A stretch of 64,000 bases of DNA from Natronomonas pharaonis DSM 2160 (lineage in GTDB: Archaea; Halobacteriota; Halobacteria; Halobacteriales; Haloarculaceae). The notes below the pieces were generated by a model that was not told where the DNA came from, did not search any database, and worked only from the letters and a program-made list of their open reading frames with translations. Location of the stretch: contig NC_007426.1 in the NCBI RefSeq assembly GCF_000026045.1, positions 2,356,001-2,420,000 of the forward strand. The letters run 5' to 3'. The position numbers and the translations under genes were made by a program. Position 1 is the first letter of the stretch, and every line of letters begins with the position of its first letter. Of this stretch, positions 16,967 through 27,132 are shown piece after piece.

Positions 16967-17431
16967 ATGGGAATCAGCTACAGTGTCGACGTCGACCCGG
17001 ACGAGACGGCAAAAGCGATGCTCCGGGAGCGTCACATGAGTCACAAGCACAGCAAGGAAATCGCCCGGGAAATCAAGGGCAAGACGGCCGGCGAGGCTGT
17101 CGACTACCTCGAAGCCGTCATCGACGGCGATCGGTCGGTGCCCTTCAAGTCCCACAACACCGGTGTCGGTCACCGAAACGACATCGAGGGCTGGGACGCC
17201 GGACGGTATCCGGAAAAGGCCTCCGAGGCGTTCCTCGACCTGCTGGAGAACGGCATCAACAACGCCGACCATCAGGGCTTCGAGGGCGAGGAGATGGTCA
17301 TCGAACACGTCGCGGCACACAAGGTCGGCGAATCCCCCGGCCAGAAGCCGCGCGCGTTCGGCCGTGCCTCGCCGTGGAACACCCCGCAGGTCGACGTCGA
17401 ACTCGTACTCAGAACGGAGGACGACGAATAA
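16967..17431 (+). CDS. rpl22: 50S ribosomal protein L22
   Basis: 154 aa. RERHMSHKHSKEIAREIKG and the tunnel-lining hairpin region KPRAFGRASPWNTPQVDVEL identify L22. The last base of its TAA is the first base of the S3 ATG. Confidence 0.98.
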   Translation: MGISYSVDVDPDETAKAMLRERHMSHKHSKEIAREIKGKTAGEAVDYLEAVIDGDRSVPFKSHNTGVGHRNDIEGWDAGRYPEKASEAFLDLLENGINNADHQGFEGEEMVIEHVAAHKVGESPGQKPRAFGRASPWNTPQVDVELVLRTEDDE

Positions 17432-18348
17432 TGGCAGACGAACACCAGTTCATCCACGACGGGCTTCAGCGAACCCAGATTGACGAGTTCTTCTCCGAAG
17501 AGCTCTCCCGTGCCGGCTACGGCGGCATGGAGGTCGCGAAGACGCCGATGGGCACCCAGATCGTACTCAAGGCTGAGAAGCCGGGGATGGTCATCGGCAA
17601 GGGCGGAAAGAACATCCGAAAGATCACGACGACGCTCGAAGAGGAGTTCGGCCTCGAAGACCCCCAAGTCGACGTTCAGGAGGTCGACGAGCCGGACCTC
17701 AACGCCCAGATCGTCGCCGACCGGCTGGCCAACGCGCTCGAGCGTGGCTGGTACTTCCGGAAGGCCGGTCACACGACCATCGACCGCATCATGGAGTCCG
17801 GCGCCCTCGGTGCCGAGATCATCCTGAGCGGAAAGGTCACCGGCGCACGCTCGCGCGTCGAGAAGTTCAACCGCGGCTACATCAAGCACAACGGCGAACC
17901 CGCCGAGAGCATCGTCGACAGCGGTGTCGGCACCGCGGTCATGAAGCTCGGCACCATCGGCGTGCAGGTGAAGATCATCCCGCCGGAGGCCGAGCTGCCG
18001 GACGACTTCGAGGTCTACGAGGACATCGAGGTCGAGGACTTCGTCGAGGAGCCGGAGGGCGACGTCGAGGAGCTGCTCGAAGCGCCCGAGGACGCCGAGG
18101 CCGAATCGGTCGGCGCTGACCCTGAAGAGGTCATCGAAGAAGAAACCGAGGCGGAAGCCGTCGAGGAGGTCGCCGAGGAAGAAATCATCGACGAGGAAGG
18201 CGTCGAGGCCGAGACCGGCGACGCGCCGACCTCGCCGCCGGACGCCGCCGAGGAGCCGGACGAAGCGCTCGACGAGGACGTCGAGGCGGAAGCCGAAGAG
18301 CTCCTCGACGAGATGGAAGACGAGACGACAGACGAGGAGGAGACATAG
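17431..18348 (+). CDS. rps3: 30S ribosomal protein S3 with acidic tail
   Basis: 305 aa. The KH domain is clear ([23 protein letters not shown]), followed by the S3 C-domain to about residue 190. The last ~110 residues are a Glu/Asp/Ala-rich disordered tail, a haloarchaeal extension absent from most other S3 proteins. The start at 17431 is fixed by the KH N-terminus and by coupling to L22. Confidence 0.97.
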   Translation: MADEHQFIHDGLQRTQIDEFFSEELSRAGYGGMEVAKTPMGTQIVLKAEKPGMVIGKGGKNIRKITTTLEEEFGLEDPQVDVQEVDEPDLNAQIVADRLANALERGWYFRKAGHTTIDRIMESGALGAEIILSGKVTGARSRVEKFNRGYIKHNGEPAESIVDSGVGTAVMKLGTIGVQVKIIPPEAELPDDFEVYEDIEVEDFVEEPEGDVEELLEAPEDAEAESVGADPEEVIEEETEAEAVEEVAEEEIIDEEGVEAETGDAPTSPPDAAEEPDEALDEDVEAEAEELLDEMEDETTDEEET

Positions 18349-18349
18349 T

Positions 18350-18559
18350 ATGGCCATCCTGCACGTCGACGAGATCCGCGACATGACAGCCGCCGAGCGA
18401 GAGGTGGAACTCGAACAGCTCGAAACCGAGCTGCTCAACGAAAAGGCCGTACTAGCTGCCGGTGGCGCGCCCGAGAACCCGGGCCGTATCGGCGAGCTGA
18501 AGCGAACGATCGCCCGCGTGAAGACGATTCAGCGCGAGGAGGGCGACTTCGACGAATGA
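18350..18559 (+). CDS. rpl29: 50S ribosomal protein L29
   Basis: 69 aa. [20 protein letters not shown] and the C-terminal [19 protein letters not shown] are typical of L29, near the tunnel exit. It overlaps the RNase P protein gene by four bases. Confidence 0.96.
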   Translation: MAILHVDEIRDMTAAEREVELEQLETELLNEKAVLAAGGAPENPGRIGELKRTIARVKTIQREEGDFDE

Positions 18560-18852
18560 ACCCCGAGACGCTCGTCCGCCACGAACTCGTCGGCCTCGAC
18601 GTCGAGGTCACTGACGCGCCCAACCCCGACCTCGTCGGGATAGCCGGGCGTGTCCACGACGAGACGATGCGAACGCTGCTCGTGGCGACGGGCGACGGGG
18701 TTAAACAGGTGCCGAAGGCGGAGACGACGTTCCGGTTCGAACTCGACGAGGCGGCTGACAACGGGTCGGTCGCGGTTGTCGTCGAGGGCGAACGGCTCGT
18801 CGCACGACCCGCCCTCCGCACCGAAACCAAAGGAGGTTCACTATGGCAATAG
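18556..18852 (+). CDS. rnp1: Ribonuclease P protein component 1 (Rpp29)
   Basis: 98 aa, Sm-like Rpp29/POP4 fold that joins RNase P RNA for tRNA 5' maturation. [33 protein letters not shown] and KTFRF-type [12 protein letters not shown] support the family. Its position between L29 and S17 is the standard archaeal one, with overlaps to both neighbours. Confidence 0.93.
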   Translation: MNPETLVRHELVGLDVEVTDAPNPDLVGIAGRVHDETMRTLLVATGDGVKQVPKAETTFRFELDEAADNGSVAVVVEGERLVARPALRTETKGGSLWQ

Positions 18853-19187
18853 GACTCGACGTAACACAGCCTCCGGAACCCGAAAATCCGGAGGAGTACG
18901 ACTACGAGACATGTCCTTTCTACGGTGAGCTGCCCGTCCGCGGGCAGGTCATCGAGGGGACCGTCGTCTCGACCGACATGGAACGTACCGTCATCGTCGA
19001 GCGAGAGTACGACGTGAACGTACCCAAGTATGACCGTCTCATGAAGCGACGGTCCCGCATTCCGGCACACGTGCCGGAGGTACTGGAGCCGCTCTCGGTC
19101 GACGACGAAGTAAAGATTGCAGAGACCCGACCGCTCTCGAAGACGAAGAGCCACGTGGTCGTCGAAGTCACGGAGGGTGATGCCTAA
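18843..19187 (+). CDS. rps17: 30S ribosomal protein S17
   Basis: 114 aa. [20 protein letters not shown] and [18 protein letters not shown] are archaeal S17 motifs. The start overlaps the rnp1 end by ten bases, and its stop shares a base with the L14 start. Confidence 0.97.
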   Translation: MAIGLDVTQPPEPENPEEYDYETCPFYGELPVRGQVIEGTVVSTDMERTVIVEREYDVNVPKYDRLMKRRSRIPAHVPEVLEPLSVDDEVKIAETRPLSKTKSHVVVEVTEGDA

Positions 19188-19585
19188 TGGAGGCACTCAA
19201 CGCTGACGTGACACAGGGCCTCGAAAAGGGCTCGCTCATCACGTGTGCCGACAACACTGGCGCACGCGAGCTGAAGGTCACCTCGATTTCCGGCTACTCC
19301 GGCACCAAGAACCGCCATCCGAAGGCGGGACTCGGTGACAAGATAACCGTCTCGGTCACCAAAGGGACCCCTGAGATGCGACGACAGGTCCTTGAGGCGG
19401 TTGTCATCCGCCAGCGCAAGCCCATCCGTCGTCCGGACGGCACGCGCGTGAAGTTCGAGGACAACGCGGCGGTCATCGTCGACGAAAACGAAGACCCCCG
19501 CGGGACCGAACTCAAAGGCCCCATCGCTCGTGAAGTCGCAGAGCGGTTCGGGAGCATCGCCTCGACGGCGACTATCATCGTATAG
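19187..19585 (+). CDS. rpl14: 50S ribosomal protein L14
   Basis: 132 aa. [40 protein letters not shown] and the C-terminal [11 protein letters not shown] are typical of L14, a subunit-interface protein. Confidence 0.98.
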   Translation: MEALNADVTQGLEKGSLITCADNTGARELKVTSISGYSGTKNRHPKAGLGDKITVSVTKGTPEMRRQVLEAVVIRQRKPIRRPDGTRVKFEDNAAVIVDENEDPRGTELKGPIAREVAERFGSIASTATIIV

Positions 19586-19587
19586 CT

Positions 19588-19950
19588 ATGACACGACAAC
19601 CACACAAACAGCGCAACCGACAGGAGCGCGCCGCGCTGCACGAAAAGCAAAAGCAGGTTCGCGCGCCGCTGTCGCCGGAGCTCCGCGAGGAGTACGGCCA
19701 GCGGAACGTCCGCGTCAACGCGGGCGATACGGTCGAGGTCCAGCGCGGCGACTTTGCCGGCGAGTCCGGCGAAGTCGTCACTGTCGACCTCCGTGCGGCC
19801 GAGATTCACGTCGAGGACGTAACACAGGAGACGGCGGACGGCGAGGAAGTGCCGCGTCCGCTGGAAGCCAGCAACGTCCAAGTGACCGAACTCGACCTCG
19901 AAGACGAGGTCCGCGAGGCGCGCCTCGAAAGCGAGGAGGATAACGAATGA
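19588..19950 (+). CDS. rpl24: 50S ribosomal protein L24
   Basis: 120 aa with a KOW motif ([21 protein letters not shown]) and the archaeal basic N-terminus ([20 protein letters not shown]). It overlaps the S4e gene by four bases. Confidence 0.97.
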   Translation: MTRQPHKQRNRQERAALHEKQKQVRAPLSPELREEYGQRNVRVNAGDTVEVQRGDFAGESGEVVTVDLRAAEIHVEDVTQETADGEEVPRPLEASNVQVTELDLEDEVREARLESEEDNE

Positions 19951-20660
19951 CGAACCATCAGAAACGACTGGCCGTCCCGAAGTCGTGGCCGGTCGAACGG
20001 AAAGAAGAGGCCTACACGACGAAGGCCGCAGCAGGTCCGCACGGCGAAGAGGGCGTTCCGCTCCTCATCGTCCTGCGTGACGTGCTCGGCTACGTCGATT
20101 CGAAGAAGGAAGCACGCTACGCGCTCGAACAGGACAGCATCCTCATCAACGGGACGGCTGTCTCCGACGAGCGTCGACCGGTCGGGATGTTCGACATTCT
20201 GGCCTTCGACGAGCGTGAGGAGTACTACCGCATCTTCCCCGACGAGGGCGGTCGGCTTTCGCTGACGCCCATCGACGAGGACGCGGCGGGCTCGAAGCTC
20301 GGCAAAATCGTCGGCAAGACGCAGGTCGCCGGCGGCGACACGCAGCTGTCGCTTCACGACGGCGAGACGCTGCTCGTCGAGGACGCCACCGCCTACGACA
20401 CCAACGACTCCATCGTCGTCTCCAACGACGGCGAGGAAATCGTCGCGCACTTCACCTACGAGGAGGGTGCGCTGGTGACGGCGGTCAGCGGGGCCCACGC
20501 GGGCCGCATCGGCACCATCGACGAGATTCAGGTCACGCCCGGGTCGTCGGCCAACAACGTGCTCATCGACGCCGAAAACGACGACGAGCGCTTCGAGACC
20601 GTCGAAGAGTACGTCGTCGTTATCGACGAGAACTTCACTGACGGAGGTGACGACGAATGA
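19947..20660 (+). CDS. rps4e: 30S ribosomal protein S4e
   Basis: 237 aa, archaeal/eukaryotic S4e. [16 protein letters not shown] at the N-terminus, an S4-like segment ([20 protein letters not shown]) and a KOW segment ([16 protein letters not shown]) are all present. It overlaps L5. Confidence 0.97.
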
Positions 20661-21187
20661 GCTCCGAACCAGACGCTGGCGAGTTCCACGAGATGCGTGA
20701 GCCGACAGTCGAGAAGGTCGTCGTCCACATGGGCGTCGGCCGCGGCGGTGAGCCGCTGGCGCAAGCCGAGGAAATCCTCGAAGAGATCGTCGAACAGCAG
20801 CCGGTCCGGACGACCGCCCAGAAGACGATTCAGGACTTCGAGGTCCGGGAGGGCGACCCCATCGGTACGAAGGCGACCCTCCGCGGTGAGGACGCCGAGG
20901 AGTTCCTCGAGACGGCGCTGCCGCTGGCGGACATCGACCGCAAGCAGTTCGATGAGACCGGCAACTTCAGCTTCGGCGTCGAGGAACACACCGAGTTCCC
21001 GAGCCAGGAGTACGACCCACAGATAGGCATCTACGGCCTCGACGTGACGGTCAACCTGGTTCGGCCGGGGTACCGAGTGCACAAGCGAGACAAGGTCAGC
21101 CGGTCGATTCCGTCGAATCACCGGCTTACCGCCGAGGACGCAGTGACGTTCCTCGAATCCAACTTCGACGTGGAGGTCTCCGAATGA
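20657..21187 (+). CDS. rpl5: 50S ribosomal protein L5
   Basis: 176 aa. [20 protein letters not shown] and the Ile-Gly-Ile-Tyr-Gly motif [10 protein letters not shown] identify L5, the 5S-rRNA and P-tRNA contact protein. The stop overlaps the S14 start. Confidence 0.97.
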
Positions 21188-21354
21188 GCGACTCAGAACA
21201 AACAGGCGAGCAGGCCGCAAAGCGAACCGGCCAGCTCGAAACGTGTCAGCGCTGCGGGCGCAAGCAAGGTCTCGTCGGTAAATACGATATCTGGCTGTGT
21301 CGACAGTGCTTCCGAGAGGTTGCCCGCGGCATGGGCTTCAAAAAGTACAGCTAA
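21184..21354 (+). CDS. rps14: 30S ribosomal protein S14 (zinc-ribbon form)
   Basis: A short gene of 56 aa, [16 protein letters not shown] then a four-cysteine zinc ribbon (CQRCGRK...CRQCFREVA) ending GMGFKKYS. The ATG overlaps the L5 stop (ATGA), and S8 starts two bases after its stop. Size and position are those of archaeal S14. Confidence 0.97.
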
Positions 21355-21356
21355 CA

Positions 21357-21749
21357 ATGGCGGACAACGACCCCCTGGCCAGCGCGCTGTCGGGACTGGA
21401 CAACGCCGAGAGCGTCGGCCATCTGGAACAGACGATACAGCCCGCCTCGAACGAAATCGGCTCCGTACTCGAGGTCTTCTACGACCGCGGGTACGTCGAC
21501 GGCTTCCAGTTCGTCGACGACGGCAAGGCCGGACGTTTCGAGGTTGAACTGAAAGGCGCCATCAACGAATGTGGTGCGGTCAAGCCCCGCTACTCGGCGG
21601 GTGCAGACGAGTTCGAAAAGTGGGAAAAGCGATTCCTCCCCGCCCGTGACTACGGGACCCTCATCGTCACGACCAGCCACGGCGTCATGAGCCACTACGA
21701 GGCCCGCGAACAGGGCATCGGTGGACAGGTAATCGCATACGTCTACTGA
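21357..21749 (+). CDS. rps8: 30S ribosomal protein S8
   Basis: 130 aa. [17 protein letters not shown] near the start and the C-terminal [20 protein letters not shown] are typical. The start at 21357 follows the S14 stop; an earlier in-frame GTG lies inside S14 and is unlikely. Confidence 0.97.
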   Translation: MADNDPLASALSGLDNAESVGHLEQTIQPASNEIGSVLEVFYDRGYVDGFQFVDDGKAGRFEVELKGAINECGAVKPRYSAGADEFEKWEKRFLPARDYGTLIVTTSHGVMSHYEAREQGIGGQVIAYVY

Positions 21750-21752
21750 ACC

Positions 21753-22286
21753 ATGCGCACAGAAATCGAGATTCCGGACGAGGTCACGGCGACGATGGAC
21801 CACCTCGAGGTGACCGTCGAGGGACCGAACGGAAGCGTCACGCGACGCCTCTGGTATCCCGACATCACGGTCGACGTCGAGGACGGTGCCGTCGTCATCG
21901 AGACCGACGACGACAACGCCAAGACCCGCTCTACGGTCGGCACCTTCGAGAGCCATGTCACCAACATGTTCCACGGTGTCACCGAGGGCTGGGAGTACAG
22001 TATGGAAGTATTCTATTCACACTTCCCGATGCAGGTCTCCGTCGAAGGTGGAGACATCGTCATCGAGAACTTCCTCGGCGAGAAGGCCCCGCGGAAGACG
22101 CCAGTCCGTGGCGACACCAGCGTCGAGGTCGACGGTGAGGAACTCACCGTCAGCGGCCCGAGCATCGAAGACGTCGGCCAGACGGCGGCCGACATCGAAC
22201 AGCTGACGCGTGTCTCCGACAAGGACACCCGCGTCTTCCAAGACGGCGTCTACATCACGGAGACGCCCGACCGAGGTGATGTCTGA
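21753..22286 (+). CDS. rpl6: 50S ribosomal protein L6
   Basis: 177 aa with the two tandem L6 domains. [20 protein letters not shown] and [19 protein letters not shown] are recognisable. The stop shares a base with the L32e ATG. Confidence 0.97.
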   Translation: MRTEIEIPDEVTATMDHLEVTVEGPNGSVTRRLWYPDITVDVEDGAVVIETDDDNAKTRSTVGTFESHVTNMFHGVTEGWEYSMEVFYSHFPMQVSVEGGDIVIENFLGEKAPRKTPVRGDTSVEVDGEELTVSGPSIEDVGQTAADIEQLTRVSDKDTRVFQDGVYITETPDRGDV

Positions 22287-23008
22287 TGAGCGATGATGCT
22301 GCCGACGAATACGAGGAACTGACCGACATCAGCGGCGTCGGAGAGGCGAAAGCCGAGACGCTCCGGGAGGCCGGCATCGAGACCGTCGATGACCTTCGGG
22401 AGAAGAGCCAGGACGAACTGGCCGACATCGACGGCGTCGGTAACGCGCTCGCAGCGCGTATCAAGGCCGACGTCGGCGACCTCGAAGTCGACGCCGAGAC
22501 CGACACCGAAGTCGAAGACGAGACGCCGGAAGAAGCCGACGACGAAGCGGAAGCCGAAGACGTCGAGACGGAACTCCAGCCGCGCGGGCTGGCCGACAAG
22601 ACGCCGGAGCTTTCCGACGAAGAGGAGCGACTCCTCACGGAGCGAAAGCGCGTCGGCAAGCCGCAGTTCAACCGGCAAGACTACCACAAGGACAAGCGGA
22701 CCCCGACCTCGTGGCGTCGCCCCCGTGGCACGCTCTCAAAGCAGCGCCGCGGTATCAAGGGCAAAGGCCCGACGGTCGAGGCCGGCTTCCGGACGCCGAA
22801 GGAAGTTCGGGGCAAGCACCCGAGCGGCTTCGAGGAAGTCTACGTCGAAAACGTCGACGACCTCGAAGGCGTCGACGGCGACCGCGAAGCCGCCCGCATC
22901 GGCTCGACGGTCGGCGCTCGCAAGCGCGAGCGCATCGAAGAGGTCGCAGAAGAAGAGGGCATTCGCGTGCTCAACCCGACCTACGTCGAAGTGGAGGTCG
23001 AAGAATAA
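22286..23008 (+). CDS. rpl32e: 50S ribosomal protein L32e with N-terminal HhH domain
   Basis: 240 aa, longer than non-halophilic L32e. Residues 1-60 form a tandem helix-hairpin-helix module ([34 protein letters not shown]), then an acidic linker (about 65-95), then L32e proper ([36 protein letters not shown]). The extension is known in haloarchaea; its role is not evident. Confidence 0.96.
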   Translation: MSDDAADEYEELTDISGVGEAKAETLREAGIETVDDLREKSQDELADIDGVGNALAARIKADVGDLEVDAETDTEVEDETPEEADDEAEAEDVETELQPRGLADKTPELSDEEERLLTERKRVGKPQFNRQDYHKDKRTPTSWRRPRGTLSKQRRGIKGKGPTVEAGFRTPKEVRGKHPSGFEEVYVENVDDLEGVDGDREAARIGSTVGARKRERIEEVAEEEGIRVLNPTYVEVEVEE

Positions 23009-23009
23009 G

Positions 23010-23459
23010 ATGACTGACCTGAAAGCACAAAAGCGGCTCGCGGCCGACATCCTCGATGTTGGCGAGAACCGCGTCCGGTTCGACCCGGACGCACAGGCGG
23101 AAATCGCCGACGCGATTACCCGAGAGGACATCCGCGAACTCATCGAGGACGGTACCATCGAAGCGAAGACGGCCAAGGGCAACTCCCGTGGCCGTGCCCG
23201 GAAGCGACAGCAGAAGCGCGCCTACGGCCACAAGAAGGGACACGGCTCCCGGAAGGGTCGTTCTGGCGGGCGACAAAACGAGAAGGAAGACTGGCAGAGC
23301 CGGATTCGCGCCCAGCGGCGCGAGCTGCGCGAGCTGCGCGACGCCGGCGACATCAGTCGCGAGCAGTACCGCGAGCTGTACGACATGGCCAGCGGTGGCG
23401 AATTCGACAGCGTCGCGGACCTGAACCGATATATCGACGACAAACACGGTGAACAATAA
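23010..23459 (+). CDS. rpl19e: 50S ribosomal protein L19e
   Basis: 149 aa. MTDLKAQKRLAADILDVGEN, then GHKKGHGSRKGRSGGRQNEK, are diagnostic. The start one base after the L32e stop is used; the frame extends upstream out of phase with L32e and is not coding there. The stop overlaps L18. Confidence 0.97.
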   Translation: MTDLKAQKRLAADILDVGENRVRFDPDAQAEIADAITREDIRELIEDGTIEAKTAKGNSRGRARKRQQKRAYGHKKGHGSRKGRSGGRQNEKEDWQSRIRAQRRELRELRDAGDISREQYRELYDMASGGEFDSVADLNRYIDDKHGEQ

Positions 23460-24013
23460 TGGCGACAGGACCACGATACACGGTGCCGATGCGGCGTCGC
23501 CGCGAGGCCCGAACGAACTACCATCAGAGGTTGCGCCTGCTGAAATCAGGCAAGCCACGACTGGTCGCTCGCAAGAGCAACAACCAAACCAAGGCGCAGC
23601 TGGTCGTTACGGGTCCGCAGGGAGACGAGACCGTCGCGAGTGCCACCTCGGCCGACCTTGAAGCGTTCGGCTGGGAGGCTCCGACGGGGAACCTGCCTGC
23701 GGCGTATCTGACCGGCCTGCTGGCCGGCAAGCGAGCCATCGAGGCAGGCCTCGACGAGGCCGTCCTCGACATCGGGCTCAACACGGCGACGCCCGGCAAC
23801 AAGGTGTTTGCAGTACAGGAAGGTGTAATCGACGCAGGGCTGGAGGTTCCCCACAACGAGGATGTCTTCGCCGACTGGCAGCGGACCCGCGGAGCACACA
23901 TCGCGGAGTACGCCGAGCAGCTCGAAGACGGCCTCTACAGCGGCGACTTCGACGCGACGGAGCTTCCGGACCACTTTGACGAAGTGCGAGAGCGCGTGGA
24001 GGATGAACTATGA
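23459..24013 (+). CDS. rpl18: 50S ribosomal protein L18
   Basis: 184 aa, L18/L5e archaeal form that binds 5S r[23 protein letters not shown] and [20 protein letters not shown] are characteristic. It overlaps S5 by four bases. Confidence 0.97.
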
Positions 24014-24645
24014 GTAACGGATGGGAGCCGCGAACGCGGCTCGGACGGAAAGTAGCGGACGGGGAGATAACCTCGATGCAGGACGCCCTGCAGTCGGGAC
24101 TCCCGCTGAAGGAACCCGAGCTCGTCGACCAGCTCCTGCCGGGGCTGGAAGACGAGGTACTGGACATCAACATGGTCCAGCGGATGACCGACTCCGGCCG
24201 GCGCGTGAAGTTCCGCTGTGTCGTCGTCATCGGCAACCGCGACGGCTACGTCGGCTACGCACAGGGCCGCGACGACCAGGTCGGCGGCGCAATCCAGAAG
24301 GCCATCGATGTCGCGAAGCTCAACATCATCGACGTGCCGCTCGGCTCCGGCTCTTGGGAGGACCGCCCCGGCGGTCGTAACTCCCTGATGCGCCGGACGA
24401 CCGGCAAGGCCGGCTCCGTCGAGGTCGAACTCAAGCCCGCACCGCGCGGGCTCGGCCTGGCGGCCGCGCCGACGGTCCGGCACGTCCTCGAGCTCGCTGG
24501 CGTCGAGGACGCCTGGACGAAGTGTCACGGCAACACGCGGACGACGCTGAACCTCGCGAAGGCGACGTACAACGCGCTCCGGAACGCTTCGGAGTCGCGA
24601 ACGCCCGAACACACGCGACAGGTTCGACAGGAGGCACAAGAATGA
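24010..24645 (+). CDS. rps5: 30S ribosomal protein S5
   Basis: 211 aa. The double-stranded-RNA-binding-like N-domain ([20 protein letters not shown]) and C-domain ([19 protein letters not shown]) are intact. It overlaps L30. Confidence 0.97.
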
Positions 24646-25106
24646 AGGCCATCGTCCAAGTTCGCGGTGAGGTAAACCAGGAACAAGGCGTCCGTGACAC
24701 CCTCGAGATGCTCAATCTCGACCGGGTCAACCACGCGACGCTTGTCCCGGAAACGGACGCCTACGACGGTATGGTCACGAAGGTAAACGACTGGGTCGCC
24801 CACGGCGAACCCTCGGCCGATGTCGTCGCGACGCTCATTGAGCGTCGCGCCGAGCCGGCTGCGGGCGAGGGCGACATCGACGACGAGTGGGTCGCCGACA
24901 ACACCGACTACGACGGCGTCGAAGCACTCGCCGAGGCACTGGTCGATGAGGAGACGACGCTGCAGGAAGCGGGGGTCTCGCCGACGCTTCGGCTCCACCC
25001 GCCACGCGGCGGCCACGACGGTATCAAACACCCCACCAAGGAGGGGGGCCAACTCGGCAAGCACACGACCGAGGAGATCGACACGCTCCTGGAGGCGATG
25101 CGATAA
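24642..25106 (+). CDS. rpl30: 50S ribosomal protein L30
   Basis: 154 aa, archaeal L30/L7e type. [20 protein letters not shown] starts the domain, and [20 protein letters not shown] is the conserved archaeal extension. The start at 24642 overlaps the S5 stop. Confidence 0.96.
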
Positions 25107-25597
25107 TGTCAAAAAAACGTAGACAGCGCGGGTCCCGCACCCACGGCGGCGGTAGCCACAAGAACCGGCGCGGTGCCGGCCACCGTGGCGGCCGCGGCAA
25201 CGCGGGCCGCGACAAACACGAGTTCCACAACCACGAACCGCTCGGCAAGTCCGGTTTCAAGCGTCCCCAGAAGACACGGCGGGACGTCGAGACCGTCAAC
25301 CTCCGTGAGCTCGACGAGGACATCGCTGTGCTCGTCGAGGACGGCATCGCAGAGGAGTCCGACGACGGCTACGTCGTCGACGCCCGCGACGTCGTCGAGG
25401 ACGGCTACGAGGCCGACGTCGTGAAGGTCCTCGGAGCCGGCACGGTGTACAACGAGCTCGAAATCGTCGCCGATGCGTTCTCCGAAAGCGCCGAGCAGGC
25501 GCTTGAAGTCGCTGACGGCGAGGCCGTGCTCTCCGAGCGCGGCGAGGAGCTTGAAGCCGAAAAAGATTCAACCGACGAGGAAGACGAGGAATCGTAA
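25106..25597 (+). CDS. rpl15: 50S ribosomal protein L15
   Basis: 163 aa. The Gly/Arg-rich N-terminus (RQRGSRTHGGGSHKNRRGAG) and the L27e/L15e-like domain (VVDARDVVEDGYEADVVKVL) fit L15. The tail is Glu-rich. SecY starts at the base after its stop. Confidence 0.97.
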   Translation: MSKKRRQRGSRTHGGGSHKNRRGAGHRGGRGNAGRDKHEFHNHEPLGKSGFKRPQKTRRDVETVNLRELDEDIAVLVEDGIAEESDDGYVVDARDVVEDGYEADVVKVLGAGTVYNELEIVADAFSESAEQALEVADGEAVLSERGEELEAEKDSTDEEDEES

Positions 25598-27073
25598 ATG
25601 AGCTGGAAGGAAGCCGCCGAACCGGTGCTCACACGACTACCCGCAGTCAAGCGGCCGGACCGGCACGTGCCGTTCAAGCGAAAGCTCGGCTGGACAGCGG
25701 GTGTGCTCGTGCTGTACTTCTTCCTGACGAACGTCGGGATATACGGCCTCGGGCAAGGCGAGGACATCTTCGGACAGTTCCGGACCATCCTCGCGGGCGA
25801 ACAGGGTTCACTGCTACAGGTCGGTATCGGTCCCATCGTCACCGCATCCATCGTGCTCCAGTTGCTCGGTGGGGCGAACCTGTTGGGGCTGAACACCGAC
25901 GAGAACCCCCGTGACCAAGCGCTCTACCAGGGTCTTCAGAAGACGCTCGTCATCGTGATGACGGCGCTGACGGCCTTCCCGATGGTGTTCGCCGGCTTCC
26001 TTCAGCCAAGCCAAGCGGTCGCGGATTCGCTCGGCATCTCGACCGGCGCGCTGGGCTGGATCATGTTCCTCCAGATCTTCCTGGGCGGAATGTTGATCCT
26101 CTACATGGACGAGGTCATCTCCAAGTGGGGCGTCGGCTCCGGTATTGGCCTGTTCATTATCGCCGGCGTGAGCCAGCGGCTCATCGGTGGCTTCATCGCC
26201 TGGAGCGGCCTCGACGCCGGCTACGTGGGCTTTTTCCCACGGTGGTATGGAATCCTGACCGGACAGGTAGAAATGGGGCCAGTACTCACCCAGACAGGGC
26301 TGTTTGACCTGTTCCTCGGCCCCGGCGAACTACTGGCGCTGATTACGACGCTGCTCATCTTCGGCATTGTCGTCTACGCCGAGTCGGTTCGCGTCGAGAT
26401 TCCGCTCTCGCACTCGCGGGTGAAGGGTGCGCGCGGCCGCTTCCCGGTGAAGCTCATCTACGCCAGCGTCCTGCCGATGATTCTCGTCCGGGCGCTGCAG
26501 GCCAACATCCAGTTCCTTGGCCGAATCCTCAACAACCAGTGGGCCGGTATGCCCGCAGTCATCGGCGAATACAGCGGCTCGGAGCAAGGCTTTGCCGAGC
26601 CGACCGGCGGCCTGTTCTACTATCTGGCCCCCATCTACTCGCCCGAAGACTGGATGTGGTGGCTCGGTGAGACGGCCGCCGCGCCGTGGCAAATCATGCT
26701 TCGCGTCGGGGTCGACCTGACGTTCATGATCGTCGGTGGCGGCATCTTCGCCATCTTCTGGGTCGAAACGACCGGGATGGGGCCGCGAGCGACTGCCGAA
26801 CAGATTCAGCGCTCCGGGATGCAGATTCCGGGCTTCCGACAGAACCCCGGTACGACCGAGAAGGTCCTTGAGCGATACATCCCGCAGGTGACTGTCATCG
26901 GCGGCGCGCTCGTCGGATTGCTGGCTGTCATGGCAAACATGCTCGGCACAATCGGACAGGTGACAGGGACCGGACTCCTGCTCACCGTCTCCATTACCTA
27001 CAAGCTCTACGAGGAAATCGCCGAAGAGCAGCTGATGGAGATGCATCCGATGATGCGCGAGATGTTCGGCTAA
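25598..27073 (+). CDS. secY: Preprotein translocase subunit SecY
   Basis: 491 aa with about ten transmembrane helices, forming the protein-conducting channel with SecE and Sbh. The plug region after TM1 (LTNVGIYGLGQGEDIFGQF), VGIGPIVTASIVLQLLGG in TM2, and the conserved cytosolic loop SHSRVKGARGRFPVKLIY are visible. It is the last gene of the spc-like operon in this window. Confidence 0.98.
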   Translation: MSWKEAAEPVLTRLPAVKRPDRHVPFKRKLGWTAGVLVLYFFLTNVGIYGLGQGEDIFGQFRTILAGEQGSLLQVGIGPIVTASIVLQLLGGANLLGLNTDENPRDQALYQGLQKTLVIVMTALTAFPMVFAGFLQPSQAVADSLGISTGALGWIMFLQIFLGGMLILYMDEVISKWGVGSGIGLFIIAGVSQRLIGGFIAWSGLDAGYVGFFPRWYGILTGQVEMGPVLTQTGLFDLFLGPGELLALITTLLIFGIVVYAESVRVEIPLSHSRVKGARGRFPVKLIYASVLPMILVRALQANIQFLGRILNNQWAGMPAVIGEYSGSEQGFAEPTGGLFYYLAPIYSPEDWMWWLGETAAAPWQIMLRVGVDLTFMIVGGGIFAIFWVETTGMGPRATAEQIQRSGMQIPGFRQNPGTTEKVLERYIPQVTVIGGALVGLLAVMANMLGTIGQVTGTGLLLTVSITYKLYEEIAEEQLMEMHPMMREMFG

Positions 27074-27132
27074 CACCGAGACGCCAATTTTCCGATAGTA
27101 ACCGATTTGAGGCTCCCGCGAATCGAACCGGT

